Source: Thiothrix unzii (GTDB lineage: Bacteria > Pseudomonadota > Gammaproteobacteria > Thiotrichales > Thiotrichaceae). Taken from it: a stretch of 64,000 nucleotides of DNA. A program made the translations under genes and the position numbers. Below are positions 9,920-20,112 of the stretch, one piece after another. The DNA is taken from assembly GCF_017901175.1 (NCBI RefSeq), contig NZ_CP072793.1, positions 682,001 through 746,000 of the forward strand. The letters are read 5' to 3'. Below the pieces are notes generated by a model. The model had not been told where the DNA came from. It did not search any database and worked only from the letters and a program-made list of their open reading frames with translations. Every line of letters begins with the position of its first letter. The first letter of the stretch is position 1.

Positions 9920-10378
9920 ATGTTATACAATGTCTTGTTGATCATTTTGATCGTTGTTTCTGTGGCTATGATTGTGTTAATCCTAATGCAACAGGGCAAG
10001 GGTGCTGATGCAGGTGCTGCGTTTGGTAGCGGTGCGTCGGGTACGGTATTTGGCTCGCAAGGTTCAGCGAACTTTTTGAGTCGTACCACCGGTATTCTGG
10101 CGACCGTCTTTTTCTTGGTGGCATTGGCCTTGGCATTTTTGGCATCAGGGCGCACGCTGGAATCCGTCAGCATTATGCAATCTGCTGCACCAGAAACCAA
10201 GACAGAAACTCCGGCAGCACCTGCAAGTGATGTACCACCAGCACCTGCCGCCGAGAAAGCTTCTAGCGATGTTCCGCCTGCTGTTGATGCTAAGCCGTCT
10301 GACAAGGTTGAAGAAAAGGCAGTGGTTGATGAGAAAAAACCAGTTGCCGATGAAAAACCCGTGCAAGAAAAGAAATAG
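9920..10378 (+). CDS. secG: Preprotein translocase subunit SecG
   Basis: Small subunit of the SecYEG inner-membrane translocon. Two membrane helices (about residues 3-22 and 53-73) flank the conserved [34 protein letters not shown]-type segment. At 152 residues it is longer than E. coli SecG (110) because of a C-terminal Ala/Pro/Lys/Asp-rich tail that looks disordered. It lies 15 bp after tpiA and just before tRNA-Leu, the usual context. Confidence 0.95.
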   Translation: MLYNVLLIILIVVSVAMIVLILMQQGKGADAGAAFGSGASGTVFGSQGSANFLSRTTGILATVFFLVALALAFLASGRTLESVSIMQSAAPETKTETPAAPASDVPPAPAAEKASSDVPPAVDAKPSDKVEEKAVVDEKKPVADEKPVQEKK

Positions 10379-10402
10379 TAGGATAGAATTCGCGCCTGCT
10401 TT

Positions 10403-10487
10403 GCCGACGTGGTGGAATTGGTAGACACGCTATCTTGAGGGGGTAGTGGCGCAAGCTGTACCGGTTCGAGTCCGGTCGTCGGTACCA
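10403..10487 (+). tRNA. tRNA-Leu (anticodon GAG)
   Basis: 85-nt class II tRNA. The acceptor strand GCCGACG pairs with CGTCGGT (G1-U72 wobble as in other tRNA-Leu), and ACCA is encoded. Anticodon stem CTATC/GGTAG surrounds loop TTGAGGG, giving anticodon GAG. There is a short variable arm, then CCGGTTCGAGTCCGG as the T arm. It closely resembles E. coli leuU, which is also downstream of secG. Confidence 0.97.
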
Positions 10488-10492
10488 TACAT

Positions 10493-10526
10493 AAAAAGCC
10501 TGTCATCGTAAGATGATGGGCTTTTT
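10493..10526 (+). terminator. Terminator after tRNA-Leu
   Basis: AAAAAGCCTGTCATC and GATGATGGGCTTTTT form a 15-bp stem with two wobble pairs around a GTAA loop. The A-run and T-run make it potentially bidirectional. It isolates the tpiA-secG-tRNA unit from the nuo operon. Confidence 0.85.
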
Positions 10527-10596
10527 GCTTTTATGCCTAATTCTTGCTAAAACCTGACAATACCCACTTTGGGGAATTAATCTGTGGTTCATGCAC

Positions 10597-10618
10597 CGTT
10601 ATATTCGACTGTATAACG
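10597..10618. promoter_or_regulatory. Inverted repeat upstream of nuoA
   Basis: CGTTATA and TATAACG arms, 7 bp each, are separated by 8 bp, about 95 bp before nuoA. The intervening 10527-10711 stretch must hold the nuo promoter. A weak CTGACA (10554-10559) lies upstream, but no convincing -10 was found, so this is only a candidate regulatory site. Confidence 0.3.
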
Positions 10619-10711
10619 AAATAGTGATACAAACAGTGTGTGTTTGGAATCATGCATCACAGACAACCGAGTGGTTTGGAGAGAACACGACGGTTTGCAC
10701 CAGGAGTTAGT

Positions 10712-11068
10712 ATGCTAGGAGAATACCTTCCCATTCTCGTTTTTCTGGCAGTCGGTTTTGGCTTAGCAGTGGTATTGCTAGGCTTGGGGTTGCTCGCAGG
10801 CCCGCGCCGACCAGACGCAGAAAAAGATTCACCGTTCGAGTGCGGCTTCCCCGCGTTTGAAGACTCTCGCATCAAATTTGATGTGCGCTACTACCTCGTC
10901 GCCATCCTCTTCATCATCTTCGACCTTGAAATCGCCTTTCTGTTTCCGTGGGCCATTGTGCTCGACACCATTGGTGTGTTCGGCATCGTGGCGATGGGTA
11001 TTTTCCTGACTATCCTGATTGTTGGTTTCATCTACGAGTGGAAAAAAGGGGCATTGGAATGGGAGTAG
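10712..11068 (+). CDS. nuoA: NADH-quinone oxidoreductase subunit A
   Basis: 118-residue membrane subunit of complex I with three helices. The start at 10712 is set by CAGGAG 6 nt upstream and by the family-like [16 protein letters not shown]; the longer open frame upstream is not conserved in style. The signature [39 protein letters not shown] contains the loop Cys and the helix pair that contact the quinone site. It overlaps nuoB by 10 bp and starts the 14-gene operon. Confidence 0.96.
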   Translation: MLGEYLPILVFLAVGFGLAVVLLGLGLLAGPRRPDAEKDSPFECGFPAFEDSRIKFDVRYYLVAILFIIFDLEIAFLFPWAIVLDTIGVFGIVAMGIFLTILIVGFIYEWKKGALEWE

Positions 11069-11535
11069 AAGGGATTCTGGAGAAAGGCTTCGTTACCACG
11101 ACAGCCGATGCCCTGATCAACTGGGCGCGTACTGGCTCGTTGTGGCCGATGACCTTTGGTCTAGCGTGCTGTGCGGTCGAAATGATGCACGCAGGGGCTT
11201 CTCGTTACGATTTAGACCGTTTCGGCATTGTGTTCCGCCCCAGTCCGCGCCAATCGGATGTGATGATCGTGGCAGGAACGCTGACCAACAAGATGGCTCC
11301 GGCGTTGCGCAAGGTCTATGATCAAATGGCGGAACCGCGTTGGGTGATTTCGATGGGGTCTTGTGCCAATGGTGGCGGTTACTACCATTATTCCTACGCG
11401 GTGGTGCGCGGCTGTGACCGGATTGTGCCGGTGGATATTTACGTACCCGGTTGCCCACCAACCGCTGAAGCCCTGCTGTATGGCATTATCCAGTTGCAGA
11501 ATAAAATTCGTCGAACCAACACGATAGCGCGGTAA
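11059..11535 (+). CDS. nuoB: NADH-quinone oxidoreductase subunit B
   Basis: 158-residue peripheral-arm subunit carrying the terminal 4Fe-4S cluster N2 next to the quinone. Cluster ligands lie in [14 protein letters not shown] (tandem Cys), MGSCANGGG and [15 protein letters not shown]. The start at 11059, [24 protein letters not shown], is chosen over earlier frame positions that overlap nuoA extensively. Confidence 0.97.
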   Translation: MGVEGILEKGFVTTTADALINWARTGSLWPMTFGLACCAVEMMHAGASRYDLDRFGIVFRPSPRQSDVMIVAGTLTNKMAPALRKVYDQMAEPRWVISMGSCANGGGYYHYSYAVVRGCDRIVPVDIYVPGCPPTAEALLYGIIQLQNKIRRTNTIAR

Positions 11536-11538
11536 TTC

Positions 11539-12252
11539 ATGGCTGTATCACTCGAATTTGTTAAGGATTACGTTCAGCAAGGACTCGGCGATAAGCTGTC
11601 AACCAGCGTTCTGGCGCACGGCGAGTTGACCTTGGAAGTAGCCGCTGAACATTGGCTGGAAGTGGCGCGTTTCCTGCGGCACGATTCCATGTTGGATTTT
11701 GCGCAACTGACCGACTTGTGTGGGGTTGATTACCTCACGTATGGCGATGCGGAATGGGATGTGACCACTGCCTCGCGCAGCGGTTTTAGCCGTGCGGCAC
11801 AAGCCACCGAAGCGGATCCGTTTGATTTTGATGCGCAGGAAGAGGGTGCTCAGTTCGCGGGTAAACGTTTCGCAGTGGTAATCCACTTGTTATCGGTGAG
11901 CCGCAATCTGCGTATCCGGGTGCGCACACGCTGTGATGATAACGATTTTCCGGTAGTGGCATCGTTGGTAGACATTTGGAGTTCGGTGAATTGGTACGAG
12001 CGTGAAGCGTTTGATCTGTTTGGCATTATGTTCAGTGGACACCCGGATTTACGCCGAATCCTCACCGACTACGGTTTTGTCGGACACCCCTTCCGCAAAG
12101 ATTTCCCGCTCATCGGGCAGGTTGAAATGCGTTACGACGCTGAGCAAAAGCGCGTCATTTACGAACCTGTATCCATTGAAGCGCGGGTGTTGGTTCCGCG
12201 CACTATCCGCGCTGACCAGCGTTTTTCCCCAGCCGTGGAGCGTGATGACTAA
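11539..12252 (+). CDS. nuoC: NADH-quinone oxidoreductase subunit C
   Basis: 237-residue 30-kDa subunit of the peripheral arm, separate from NuoD here (fused in E. coli). Conserved core: [71 protein letters not shown]. An acidic insert around residues 75-110 is of the kind found in other proteobacterial NuoC proteins. Its TAA shares an A with the nuoD ATG (TAATG). Confidence 0.97.
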   Translation: MAVSLEFVKDYVQQGLGDKLSTSVLAHGELTLEVAAEHWLEVARFLRHDSMLDFAQLTDLCGVDYLTYGDAEWDVTTASRSGFSRAAQATEADPFDFDAQEEGAQFAGKRFAVVIHLLSVSRNLRIRVRTRCDDNDFPVVASLVDIWSSVNWYEREAFDLFGIMFSGHPDLRRILTDYGFVGHPFRKDFPLIGQVEMRYDAEQKRVIYEPVSIEARVLVPRTIRADQRFSPAVERDD

Positions 12253-13505
12253 TGCCTGAAATCCGCAATTTTACGCTGAACTTTGGCCCAGCTCACCCCG
12301 CCGCGCACGGTGTGTTGCGTCTGGTGCTGGAAATGGACGGTGAAACCATCGTGCGTGCTGACCCGCATATTGGCTTGCTGCACCGTGGCACTGAAAAGTT
12401 GGCAGAAAGCAAACCGTATAATCAAAGCATCGGTTATATGGATCGCCTCGATTATGTGTCGATGATGTGCAATGAACACGGTTACGTGCTGGCAATTGAA
12501 AAGCTGTTGGGAATTACCCCGCCAGAACGTGCGCTCTACATTCGTACCATGTTCGACGAAATTACCCGTATTCTCAATCACTTGCTGTGGATTGGCGCAC
12601 ACGCGCTGGACGTGGGTGCAATGACCATGTTCTTGTACGCTTTCCGCGAACGTGAAGATTTGATGGATGCGTATGAAGCTGTATCCGGCGCACGTTTGCA
12701 CGCTACTTACTACCGTCCGGGTGGTGTTTACCGCGATTTACCGGATTCCATGCCGCAATTTTTGCCCAACCGTTTCCGCACTGAAGCCGAAGCTAAGCGT
12801 TTGAATGCCAATCGCGGTGGCTCGTTGCTGGATTTCTTGGAAGATTTCACCAACCGTTTCCCCGGTTATGTCGACGAGTACGAAACCCTGCTGACTGACA
12901 ACCGCATCTGGAAACAGCGTCTGGTCGGGATCGGCGTGGTGTCACCTGAACGCGCCCTGCAACTCGGTTTTAGTGGGGCAATGCTACGCGGTTCGGGCGT
13001 GGAATGGGATTTGCGTAAGAAGCAACCGTATGCCGCTTACGACAAAATGGATTTCGATATTCCGGTGGGAACGCATGGCGATAGTTATGATCGCTATTTA
13101 GTGCGGATCGAAGAGATGCGCCAATCCAATCGCATTATCAAGCAATGCATTGACTGGCTGCGCGTTAACCCCGGCGAAGTGATGCTGGAAGACAGCAAAA
13201 TCGCGCCGCCGAAACGCGCTGAGATGAAGCAGGACATGGAAGCCTTGATTCAGCATTTCAAGCTGATGACCGAGGGCTATTGCTTGCCGGAAGGCGAATC
13301 CTATGCAGCAGTGGAACACCCTAAAGGTGAATTCGGCTGCTACATCGTCTCGGATGGCGCGAATAAACCGTACCGCTTAAAAGTACGTGCGCCGGGATTT
13401 GCACATTTATCCGGCTTGGATGAAATGGTGAAAGGCCACATGCTGGCTGACGTGGTGGCGATTATCGGCACCCAAGATATTGTTTTCGGGGAGGTTGACC
13501 GTTGA
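12252..13505 (+). CDS. nuoD: NADH-quinone oxidoreductase subunit D
   Basis: 417-residue 49-kDa subunit that forms the quinone cavity with NuoB; homologous to [NiFe]-hydrogenase large subunits without the nickel ligands. Seen: [67 protein letters not shown] and the C-terminal [20 protein letters not shown] and [19 protein letters not shown]. Confidence 0.98.
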   Translation: MPEIRNFTLNFGPAHPAAHGVLRLVLEMDGETIVRADPHIGLLHRGTEKLAESKPYNQSIGYMDRLDYVSMMCNEHGYVLAIEKLLGITPPERALYIRTMFDEITRILNHLLWIGAHALDVGAMTMFLYAFREREDLMDAYEAVSGARLHATYYRPGGVYRDLPDSMPQFLPNRFRTEAEAKRLNANRGGSLLDFLEDFTNRFPGYVDEYETLLTDNRIWKQRLVGIGVVSPERALQLGFSGAMLRGSGVEWDLRKKQPYAAYDKMDFDIPVGTHGDSYDRYLVRIEEMRQSNRIIKQCIDWLRVNPGEVMLEDSKIAPPKRAEMKQDMEALIQHFKLMTEGYCLPEGESYAAVEHPKGEFGCYIVSDGANKPYRLKVRAPGFAHLSGLDEMVKGHMLADVVAIIGTQDIVFGEVDR

Positions 13506-14026
13506 TGACTGAACATCCCATTACGATGCTCAAGCGCAAAAGCGACTTGCTCAGCCATCACGAGCGTGAAGACATTGATAGCTGGTTAGCCCGCTATCCG
13601 GCGGATAAGAAGCAATCGGCACTGCTGGCAGCGTTACGCGCCGTGATGCACGAAGATCATTATTTATCCCGCGAAAAAATGGATGCGGTGGCAGATTATT
13701 TAGGCTTGCCCGAAATTGCGGTGTATGAAGTTGCCAGCTTTTACTCCATGTATGAAATGGATGCAAAAGCGGCGGCGAAGTACAGCATTTCGGTTTGCAC
13801 CAATGTCTCCTGCATGTTGTGCGGTTCGGATGTGATTCTCGACCATGTTGAGAAAAAGCTGGGCATTAAATTGGGCGAATCCACCCCAGACGGCAAGTTT
13901 TTCCTTAAAGTCGAAGAAGAGTGCCTCGCAGCCTGTAGCAGTGCGCCAATGATGCAGGTCAATCACGTATACCACACCCATCTCACCCCTGAAAAAGTGG
14001 ATGAGATTTTGGACGGACTGGAGTAA
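13505..14026 (+). CDS. nuoE: NADH-quinone oxidoreductase subunit E
   Basis: 24-kDa subunit with a thioredoxin-like 2Fe-2S cluster (N1a), 173 residues from the ATG at 13505. That ATG overlaps the nuoD TGA (TGATG); a TTG one codon earlier is possible but less likely. Cluster Cys lie in [14 protein letters not shown] and [18 protein letters not shown]. It works with NuoF and NuoG in the NADH-oxidising module. Confidence 0.96.
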   Translation: MTEHPITMLKRKSDLLSHHEREDIDSWLARYPADKKQSALLAALRAVMHEDHYLSREKMDAVADYLGLPEIAVYEVASFYSMYEMDAKAAAKYSISVCTNVSCMLCGSDVILDHVEKKLGIKLGESTPDGKFFLKVEEECLAACSSAPMMQVNHVYHTHLTPEKVDEILDGLE

Positions 14027-14030
14027 GCAC

Positions 14031-15311
14031 ATGGCAAATCAAGTCTGTTTCATCACGACCCAATTTGGCGACCAAGCCAATACCTTGGAAAGCTACCTCA
14101 AAGTGGGCGGCTATCAGGCATGGCGAAAAATTCTGGCTGAAAAAACACCTGCTGAAGAAATCATTGATACGATTAAAGACTCTGGTTTACGCGGACGCGG
14201 TGGTGCGGGTTTCCCCACTGGCATGAAGTGGAGTTTTATGCCGCGTACTATGCCGGGGCAAAAATACATCGTGTGCAACTCGGATGAATCCGAACCGGGT
14301 ACGTGCAAAGACCGCGACATCCTGCGTTTCAACCCGCACGCGCTGGTCGAAGGCATGGCGATTGCCGGTTACAGCATTGGTGCAACCGTTGGTTACAACT
14401 ACATGCGCGGCGAGTTTATGGATGAGCCGTTCATCAATTTTGAGCAGGCAGTGAAAGAAGCTTACGAGCTCGGTTTGCTGGGTAAAAATATTCAAGGCAG
14501 TGGCGTTGATTTTGACCTGTACGGCACGCTCGGTGCGGGTGCGTATGTGTGCGGCGAAGAAACCGCCTTGCTGGAATCGCTGGAAGGCAAAAAAGGTCAG
14601 CCGCGTTTCAAGCCGCCATTCCCTGCGAGTTTCGGTTTGTACGGTCGCCCGACCACGATTAATAACACTGAAACGCTATCCTCCATTCCGGTGATTATGC
14701 GCAACGGCGGCAAGTGGTTTGCTGATTTGGGTGTGAAGAATTCCGGTGGCGAAAAGCTGTTTTCGATGTCAGGGCATTTGAATAATCCTGGCAATTTCGA
14801 GATTCCGATGGGAATGCCGTTCCCTGAACTGCTGGCGTTGGCTGGTGGGGTGCGCAATGGACGCAAGTTGAAAGCGGTGATTCCGGGCGGTTCGTCCGTT
14901 CCGGTGTTACCGGGTGATGTCATGATGGGCTTGACGATGGATTACGACACCATTGCCAAAGCCGGTTCATATCTCGGTTCGGGTGCAGTGATCGTGATGG
15001 ACGACACCACCGATATGGTCAAAGTGTTGCAGCGGATTTCACGTTTCTACTTTTCCGAATCCTGCGGGCAATGCACACCTTGCCGCGAAGGCACAGGTTG
15101 GTTATACCGTATGTTGACCCGCATTGTGGAAGGCAAGGGCAAGATGGAAGACGTTACGCGGCTCGAAGAAATTTCCCACAATATCGAAGGCCGTTCCATT
15201 TGTGCCTTGGGTGAAGCGGCGGCGATGCCGGTGTGGAGTTTCGTTAAGCACTTCCGTGAGGAATTTGAGTACTACGTCAAGCACGGTCGTAGCATGGTGG
15301 GACAGGGGTAA
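14031..15311 (+). CDS. nuoF: NADH-quinone oxidoreductase subunit F
   Basis: 426-residue 51-kDa subunit that binds NADH and FMN and holds cluster N3. Start at 14031 gives [28 protein letters not shown]; the earlier in-frame Met lies inside nuoE. Seen: NADH-binding [19 protein letters not shown]-binding [32 protein letters not shown] and 4Fe-4S ligands [14 protein letters not shown] plus a later Cys in [12 protein letters not shown]. Confidence 0.97.
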   Translation: MANQVCFITTQFGDQANTLESYLKVGGYQAWRKILAEKTPAEEIIDTIKDSGLRGRGGAGFPTGMKWSFMPRTMPGQKYIVCNSDESEPGTCKDRDILRFNPHALVEGMAIAGYSIGATVGYNYMRGEFMDEPFINFEQAVKEAYELGLLGKNIQGSGVDFDLYGTLGAGAYVCGEETALLESLEGKKGQPRFKPPFPASFGLYGRPTTINNTETLSSIPVIMRNGGKWFADLGVKNSGGEKLFSMSGHLNNPGNFEIPMGMPFPELLALAGGVRNGRKLKAVIPGGSSVPVLPGDVMMGLTMDYDTIAKAGSYLGSGAVIVMDDTTDMVKVLQRISRFYFSESCGQCTPCREGTGWLYRMLTRIVEGKGKMEDVTRLEEISHNIEGRSICALGEAAAMPVWSFVKHFREEFEYYVKHGRSMVGQG

Positions 15312-15314
15312 CAC

Positions 15315-17621
15315 ATGGCAGAAGAATTCGTCACCATCGAAATTAACGACCAGCCGGTTCAGGCTCGCAAAGGTGCGATGCTGATTGAAGTGGCTGATAA
15401 TAATGGCATTAGCATTCCGCGTTTTTGCTACCACAAAAAGCTTTCCATTGCCGCCAACTGCCGCATGTGTTTGGTGGAAATGGAAAAATCGTGGAAACCG
15501 GTTCCCGCTTGCGCCACGCCAGTGAATGCAGGCATGAAATTCTGGACGCGCTCCGACAAAGCCAAGAACGCGCAGAAAGGCATTATGGAATTTCTGCTGA
15601 TCAACCATCCGCTGGATTGCCCGATTTGCGACCAAGGTGGCGAATGCGAATTGCAGGATGTCTCAGTCGGCTACGGTAGCAATAAATCGCAATACGCCGA
15701 AATCAAGCGCGTGGTGCAAGACAAAGACATTGGCCCTTTGATCGAAACCGAAATGACCCGCTGCATCCAATGCACCCGCTGTGTGCGTTTCGGTGATGAA
15801 ATCGCCGGGATGCGCGAAATGGGCGGGGTAGGGCGCGGTGATCGGCTCGAAATCGGCACGTATATTGAGAAATCGCTCAAATCGGAACTCTCCGGCAATG
15901 TGATTGACCTTTGCCCCGTGGGTGCGTTGACCGCGAAACCGTCACGCTACAAAGCACGGGCGTGGGAAATGGTGGCGCATGATGCGATTGCCCCGCACGA
16001 TTCGGTGGGTTCACACCTTCAGGTGCACACTTTCCGCAAAGAAGTGGTGCGTTCAGTACCGCGTGAAAATGACGTGATAAACGAGTGCTGGATTTCTGAC
16101 CGTGACCGTTTCAGCTACCAAGGTATTGCCAGTGCTGATCGTATTACAAAGCCTATGCTCAAGCGTGATGGGCATTGGTATGAAGTGAGCTGGCAACAGG
16201 CGTTAGATGCGACCGCAGAAATTTTGCGGGCGGCTGACCCAGCGCGTACCGGTGCATTGGCAAGCGCGACTTCCACTGTGGAAGAGTTGTATTTGTTCCA
16301 GCGTTTAATGCGCGGTCTGAACATCCGCAATATTGACCACCGTGTACGCCAGACCGATTTCAGTGACCAAAGTGCTGCACCGCTTTGCCCGTCATTGGGA
16401 ATGCCCATTGCGCAATTGGAACAGCAAAATGCGGTATTCCTGATCGGCTCTAATGTGCGCCAAGAGCAGCCGTTGCTGAATCACCGCATCCGTAAAGCCG
16501 CGTTGAAAGGCGCAGCGGTGATGGCATTGAATCCGCGTGCATTCGATTTTAACTTTGATGTAGCCCAGCAAGCGGTTGCTCCGGCAGATATGCTGCAAGC
16601 TTTACAAGCGATTGCGAATGACCCTGATAATGCGGTGATGGCAACGCTTAAAAAGGCGGAATACGCGACGGTATTGCTGGGCAATGTCGCCGTTCAGCAT
16701 CCTGATTTTGCAGCGTTACGCGGTTTGGCTTACACGATTGCTGAACAAACGGGCGCAACCTTTGGCTATTTGGCGGAAAGTGCTAACAGCGTAGGTGCGT
16801 GGGTAGCAGGTGTTGTGCCGCACCGTTTATCGGCGGGGCGTGAACTCAAACAAGCGGGCGTGCCGGTTGGCGAGTTCCTCAGTGAAAATACCCGCACGTT
16901 TGTCTTGCTGAATACCGAGTTGGCAGATTTCGCGAATCCGCAACAAGCAATGAAAGCGTTAAGTGCAGCGGCAAACGTGATTGTGATTGCGCCGTTTGCG
17001 GATGATACCACGCGCAAATACGCGACGGTGTTATTGCCTAGTTCGACGTTTGCCGAAACTTCCGGCACGTTTATTAATGCAGCGGGGCAGTGGCAAAGCT
17101 TTAAGGGCGCGACTGTGTCACCGGGTGACGCGCGACCTACTTGGAAAGTGCTGCGGGTGTTGGGTAATACGGCGGGTGTGCCTGAATTTGACTGGGTTGC
17201 CACCGAAGAAATTGTTGCCGAGTTGCACCTTGAACTCGACGGTGTAGAGGTTTGTAACAACCGTTATGCTGGCACTGTGGGTAGAGACGCAAAATCTTGC
17301 GTCTCTACGACGGCAGATGGCGGATTTCAGCGTATTGGCGACGTAGAAATGTACAGCGTTGATCCGCTAGTACGCCGTGCGAAAGCCTTACAAGCCATGA
17401 TTCCTCCGGCAGCGGTGCAGTTGAATCCGCAAGATGCGGCGAATATGGGTATCGCGGCTGGCGATACGCTTAAAGTGTCGCAGGGGGCGGTGACGATCAC
17501 GTTGCCAGCACAACTGGACGCGGGTATTCCAGCAGGTTGCGCCGGTTTGCAGTCGGGCATTGAAATATCCAACGTGTTGGGCGCGGCTTTCGGTACGCTC
17601 CAAATAGCAAAGGCAGGTTAG
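15315..17621 (+). CDS. nuoG: NADH-quinone oxidoreductase subunit G, with in-frame repeat insertion
   Basis: 768-residue 75-kDa subunit. The N-terminal 2Fe-2S ferredoxin domain ([20 protein letters not shown]) and His/Cys cluster ([18 protein letters not shown]) are followed by [16 protein letters not shown] and a molybdopterin-oxidoreductase-like body. A 28-bp genomic palindrome at 17281-17308 lies in frame and encodes about ten residues ([10 protein letters not shown]) near residue 656 in a poorly conserved C-terminal part. The frame stays open through it, so the protein should be made with a short extra loop. Confidence 0.95.
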   Translation: MAEEFVTIEINDQPVQARKGAMLIEVADNNGISIPRFCYHKKLSIAANCRMCLVEMEKSWKPVPACATPVNAGMKFWTRSDKAKNAQKGIMEFLLINHPLDCPICDQGGECELQDVSVGYGSNKSQYAEIKRVVQDKDIGPLIETEMTRCIQCTRCVRFGDEIAGMREMGGVGRGDRLEIGTYIEKSLKSELSGNVIDLCPVGALTAKPSRYKARAWEMVAHDAIAPHDSVGSHLQVHTFRKEVVRSVPRENDVINECWISDRDRFSYQGIASADRITKPMLKRDGHWYEVSWQQALDATAEILRAADPARTGALASATSTVEELYLFQRLMRGLNIRNIDHRVRQTDFSDQSAAPLCPSLGMPIAQLEQQNAVFLIGSNVRQEQPLLNHRIRKAALKGAAVMALNPRAFDFNFDVAQQAVAPADMLQALQAIANDPDNAVMATLKKAEYATVLLGNVAVQHPDFAALRGLAYTIAEQTGATFGYLAESANSVGAWVAGVVPHRLSAGRELKQAGVPVGEFLSENTRTFVLLNTELADFANPQQAMKALSAAANVIVIAPFADDTTRKYATVLLPSSTFAETSGTFINAAGQWQSFKGATVSPGDARPTWKVLRVLGNTAGVPEFDWVATEEIVAELHLELDGVEVCNNRYAGTVGRDAKSCVSTTADGGFQRIGDVEMYSVDPLVRRAKALQAMIPPAAVQLNPQDAANMGIAAGDTLKVSQGAVTITLPAQLDAGIPAGCAGLQSGIEISNVLGAAFGTLQIAKAG
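17281..17308. repeat. 28-bp palindromic repeat inside nuoG (copy 1)
   Basis: Arms GTAGAGACGCAA and TTGCGTCTCTAC surround a 4-bp centre. The element at 58396-58423 is identical when read on the other strand. It is translated within nuoG without breaking the frame. Two identical copies 41 kb apart indicate a dispersed palindromic (REP/MITE-like) element rather than chance. Confidence 0.9.
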
Positions 17622-17625
17622 GGGA

Positions 17626-18696
17626 ATGATGGAAATACTCGCAAATTTCTTCGGTGCCTTCCTCCCTGAGTGGATGGTGACGCTGCTAATCATTTTGATC
17701 AAAGTGGTGGCAATTGTGTTGCCGCTGATTTTGTTGGTGGCTTACGCGACTTACGCAGAACGCAAAATCATCGGTTTTATGCAGGTGCGCGTGGGGCCGA
17801 ACCGGGTTGGGTTCAAAGGCTTGTTGCAGCCGTTTGCGGATATGTTCAAGCTGATTTTTAAGGAAATTGTTATTCCTGAGAAGTCTAACCGTTTCCTGTT
17901 TTTGATCGCACCCTTGTTGGCAATGGGGCCTGCGTTTGCGGCTTGGGCGGTGATTCCGTTCAGTGACGGCATGGTGTTGGCGGATGTGAATGCGGGGTTG
18001 TTGTTCCTGTTGGCACTGACTTCCTTGGGGATTTACGGGGTCATTATTGCGGGTTGGGCATCGAATTCTAAGTATGCGCAACTGAGTGCAATGCGTCTTG
18101 GGGCGCAAATGGTGTCGTATGAAATTGCAATGGGGTTTGCGCTGGTCGGGGTGCTGATGGCATCTGGCAGCCTGAACCTCGGCGACATTGTGCGGGCGCA
18201 ATCCGGTAGCATTTTTAGCTGGTTTGTGTGGCCTTTGTTTGGTTTGTTCTTGGTGTATTTTATTTCGGGTGTGGCAGAAACCAACCGTGCGCCGTTCGAC
18301 GTGGCGGAAGGTGAGTCTGAGATTGTGGCGGGTTTCCATGTGGAATATTCCGGTATGGCGTTCTCGATTTTCTTCCTCGCGGAATACGCCAATATGTGGC
18401 TAATTGCCGCACTGACTTCGTTGATGTTCTTGGGTGGGTGGTTGTCACCGTTCCAAGGGCTGACTTTCTTGACGGATATGCCGGTATTGGGCTGGGTGTT
18501 TGGTGATGGTATCCATTGGTTACTGTTGAAAGCCTCGTTCTTTATGCTGCTGTTCTTTTGGTTTCGCGCCACGTTCCCGCGTTACCGTTATGACCAAATC
18601 ATGCGCTTGGGGTGGAAAATTCTGATCCCGATAACCTTGGTGTGGATTTTTGCGGAAGGGCTGGCGATCGCGCTGGGCTGGAAACCGTGGCTGTAA
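17626..18696 (+). CDS. nuoH: NADH-quinone oxidoreductase subunit H
   Basis: 356-residue membrane subunit of about eight helices joining the membrane and peripheral arms at the quinone entry. Seen: [75 protein letters not shown] and [19 protein letters not shown]. The acidic loop around EGESE is part of the proton/quinone coupling region. GGGGA precedes the start. Confidence 0.98.
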   Translation: MMEILANFFGAFLPEWMVTLLIILIKVVAIVLPLILLVAYATYAERKIIGFMQVRVGPNRVGFKGLLQPFADMFKLIFKEIVIPEKSNRFLFLIAPLLAMGPAFAAWAVIPFSDGMVLADVNAGLLFLLALTSLGIYGVIIAGWASNSKYAQLSAMRLGAQMVSYEIAMGFALVGVLMASGSLNLGDIVRAQSGSIFSWFVWPLFGLFLVYFISGVAETNRAPFDVAEGESEIVAGFHVEYSGMAFSIFFLAEYANMWLIAALTSLMFLGGWLSPFQGLTFLTDMPVLGWVFGDGIHWLLLKASFFMLLFFWFRATFPRYRYDQIMRLGWKILIPITLVWIFAEGLAIALGWKPWL

Positions 18697-18706
18697 GGAG
18701 ACTGAT

Positions 18707-19198
18707 ATGAGTTTCAACTGGAAACATTATTTCAAGACGTTCAGCCTGAAAGAATTGATGCAGGGCATGGGCGTGACGGGGAAGTATTTCTTCGAGCGTA
18801 AGATCACGATTCAGTACCCGGAAGAGAAAACGCCGATTTCCAACCGTTTTCGCGGGCATCACGCATTGCGGCGTTACCCGAACGGTGAGGAGCGTTGCAT
18901 TGCCTGCAAATTGTGCGAAGCGGTTTGCCCAGCATTGGCAATCACGATTGATTTGGAAGAACGCCCGGATGGTACTCGCCGTACCACGCGCTATGACATA
19001 GATATGTTTAAGTGCATTTACTGCGGTTTCTGCGAGGAAGCCTGCCCGGTGGATGCAATTGTGGAAACCAATATTTTCGAGTATCACTTTGAAAATCGTG
19101 GTGAAAATATTCAAACCAAAGACAAATTGCTGGCAATCGGTGACAAGCACGAAGCTGAGATTGCCAAGATGAAAGCCGCTGATGCGCCGTACCGTTAA
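18707..19198 (+). CDS. nuoI: NADH-quinone oxidoreductase subunit I
   Basis: 163-residue ferredoxin-like subunit with two 4Fe-4S clusters (N6a, N6b): [12 protein letters not shown] and [12 protein letters not shown]. The start at 18707 has AAGGAG 7 nt upstream and gives [24 protein letters not shown]; the longer frame would overlap nuoH. It passes electrons from NuoG toward NuoB. Confidence 0.97.
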   Translation: MSFNWKHYFKTFSLKELMQGMGVTGKYFFERKITIQYPEEKTPISNRFRGHHALRRYPNGEERCIACKLCEAVCPALAITIDLEERPDGTRRTTRYDIDMFKCIYCGFCEEACPVDAIVETNIFEYHFENRGENIQTKDKLLAIGDKHEAEIAKMKAADAPYR

Positions 19199-19207
19199 GG
19201 GGATGAC

Positions 19208-19807
19208 ATGACATTTGAGCAGATTATCTTTTACCTGTTTTCCGCTGTATTACTGGCAGCGGCAGTGGGGATGGTGACGGTACGCAGCCCGGTGTATGCG
19301 GCGTTGTGCCTGATTTTGAGCTTTTTCACCAGTGCCGCATTGTGGTTGCTGTTGGAAGCGGAGTTTCTCGGCTTGGTGCTGGTGTTGGTGTACGTCGGGG
19401 CGGTGATGGTGCTGTTCCTGTTCGTGATTATGATGCTGGACTTGAACACAGATCCGTTGAAAGAGGGGCTAGTGAAACACGCACCTGTTGGGTTTGTGGT
19501 GGCAGCGGTGATTGCGGTGGAAATGATTCTGGTGCTGCAAAGTGCGCCGTTTCAGATTGCGACACCGTTGAATCCGGCTCCGGCGAATAATACTGAAGCG
19601 TTGGGTGCGATTTTGTATACCGATTATGTGTATCCGTTTGAAATTGCGGCGGTGATTCTGGTGGTGGCGATTATTGCCGCGATTACCTTGACGCTACGTC
19701 GTCGCCCGGATTCGCGTAAACAAGATATTAGCCAACAGGTGCAGGTGAAGCGGGAAGACCGTGTACGTCTGGTGAAGATGAAAGCCGAAACCAAGGAGCA
19801 AGCATGA
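19208..19807 (+). CDS. nuoJ: NADH-quinone oxidoreductase subunit J
   Basis: 199-residue membrane subunit with five helices. The conserved [19 protein letters not shown] forms the helix containing a pi-bulge in known structures. A charged C-terminal tail ([28 protein letters not shown]) extends it slightly. Its TGA overlaps the nuoK ATG. Confidence 0.96.
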   Translation: MTFEQIIFYLFSAVLLAAAVGMVTVRSPVYAALCLILSFFTSAALWLLLEAEFLGLVLVLVYVGAVMVLFLFVIMMLDLNTDPLKEGLVKHAPVGFVVAAVIAVEMILVLQSAPFQIATPLNPAPANNTEALGAILYTDYVYPFEIAAVILVVAIIAAITLTLRRRPDSRKQDISQQVQVKREDRVRLVKMKAETKEQA

Positions 19808-20109
19808 TCCCTTTGTCGCATTTCCTGATTGTGGCGGCCTTGCTGTTTGCGATCAGCATCGCAGGCATGATCCTTAACCGTAAGAACGTGCTGATCTTGT
19901 TGATGTGCATCGAGATGATGTTGCTGGCGGTGAACCTGAATTTTATCGCGTTTTCCCATTATTTGGGGGATATGGCAGGGCAGGTGTTCGTGTTCTTTAT
20001 CCTCACGGTGGCAGCAGCGGAAGCGGCGATTGGCTTGGCGATTTTGGTGGTTTTGTTCCGTAACCGGCGCACGATCAATGTTGAACAACTTGATGCGATG
20101 AAGGGGTAA
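19804..20109 (+). CDS. nuoK: NADH-quinone oxidoreductase subunit K
   Basis: 101-residue, three-helix membrane subunit related to MrpC. The conserved buried Glu residues lie in [16 protein letters not shown] and [21 protein letters not shown]. Overlaps nuoJ by 4 bp (ATGA). Confidence 0.97.
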   Translation: MIPLSHFLIVAALLFAISIAGMILNRKNVLILLMCIEMMLLAVNLNFIAFSHYLGDMAGQVFVFFILTVAAAEAAIGLAILVVLFRNRRTINVEQLDAMKG

Positions 20110-20112
20110 GCG

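Noticed and set aside
10554-10583. CTGACA-N18-TAATCT as nuo promoter
   Set aside because: The -10 match is weak and several equally poor options exist in the 185-bp gap.
11760-11870. Acidic insert in NuoC as a novel domain
   Set aside because: An insert of this kind at this place is common in proteobacterial NuoC, so it is not unusual.
17686-18339. 217-codon minus-strand frame opposite nuoH
   Set aside because: Low-complexity His/Arg/Gln product lying fully inside nuoH; explained by codon bias of the sense gene.
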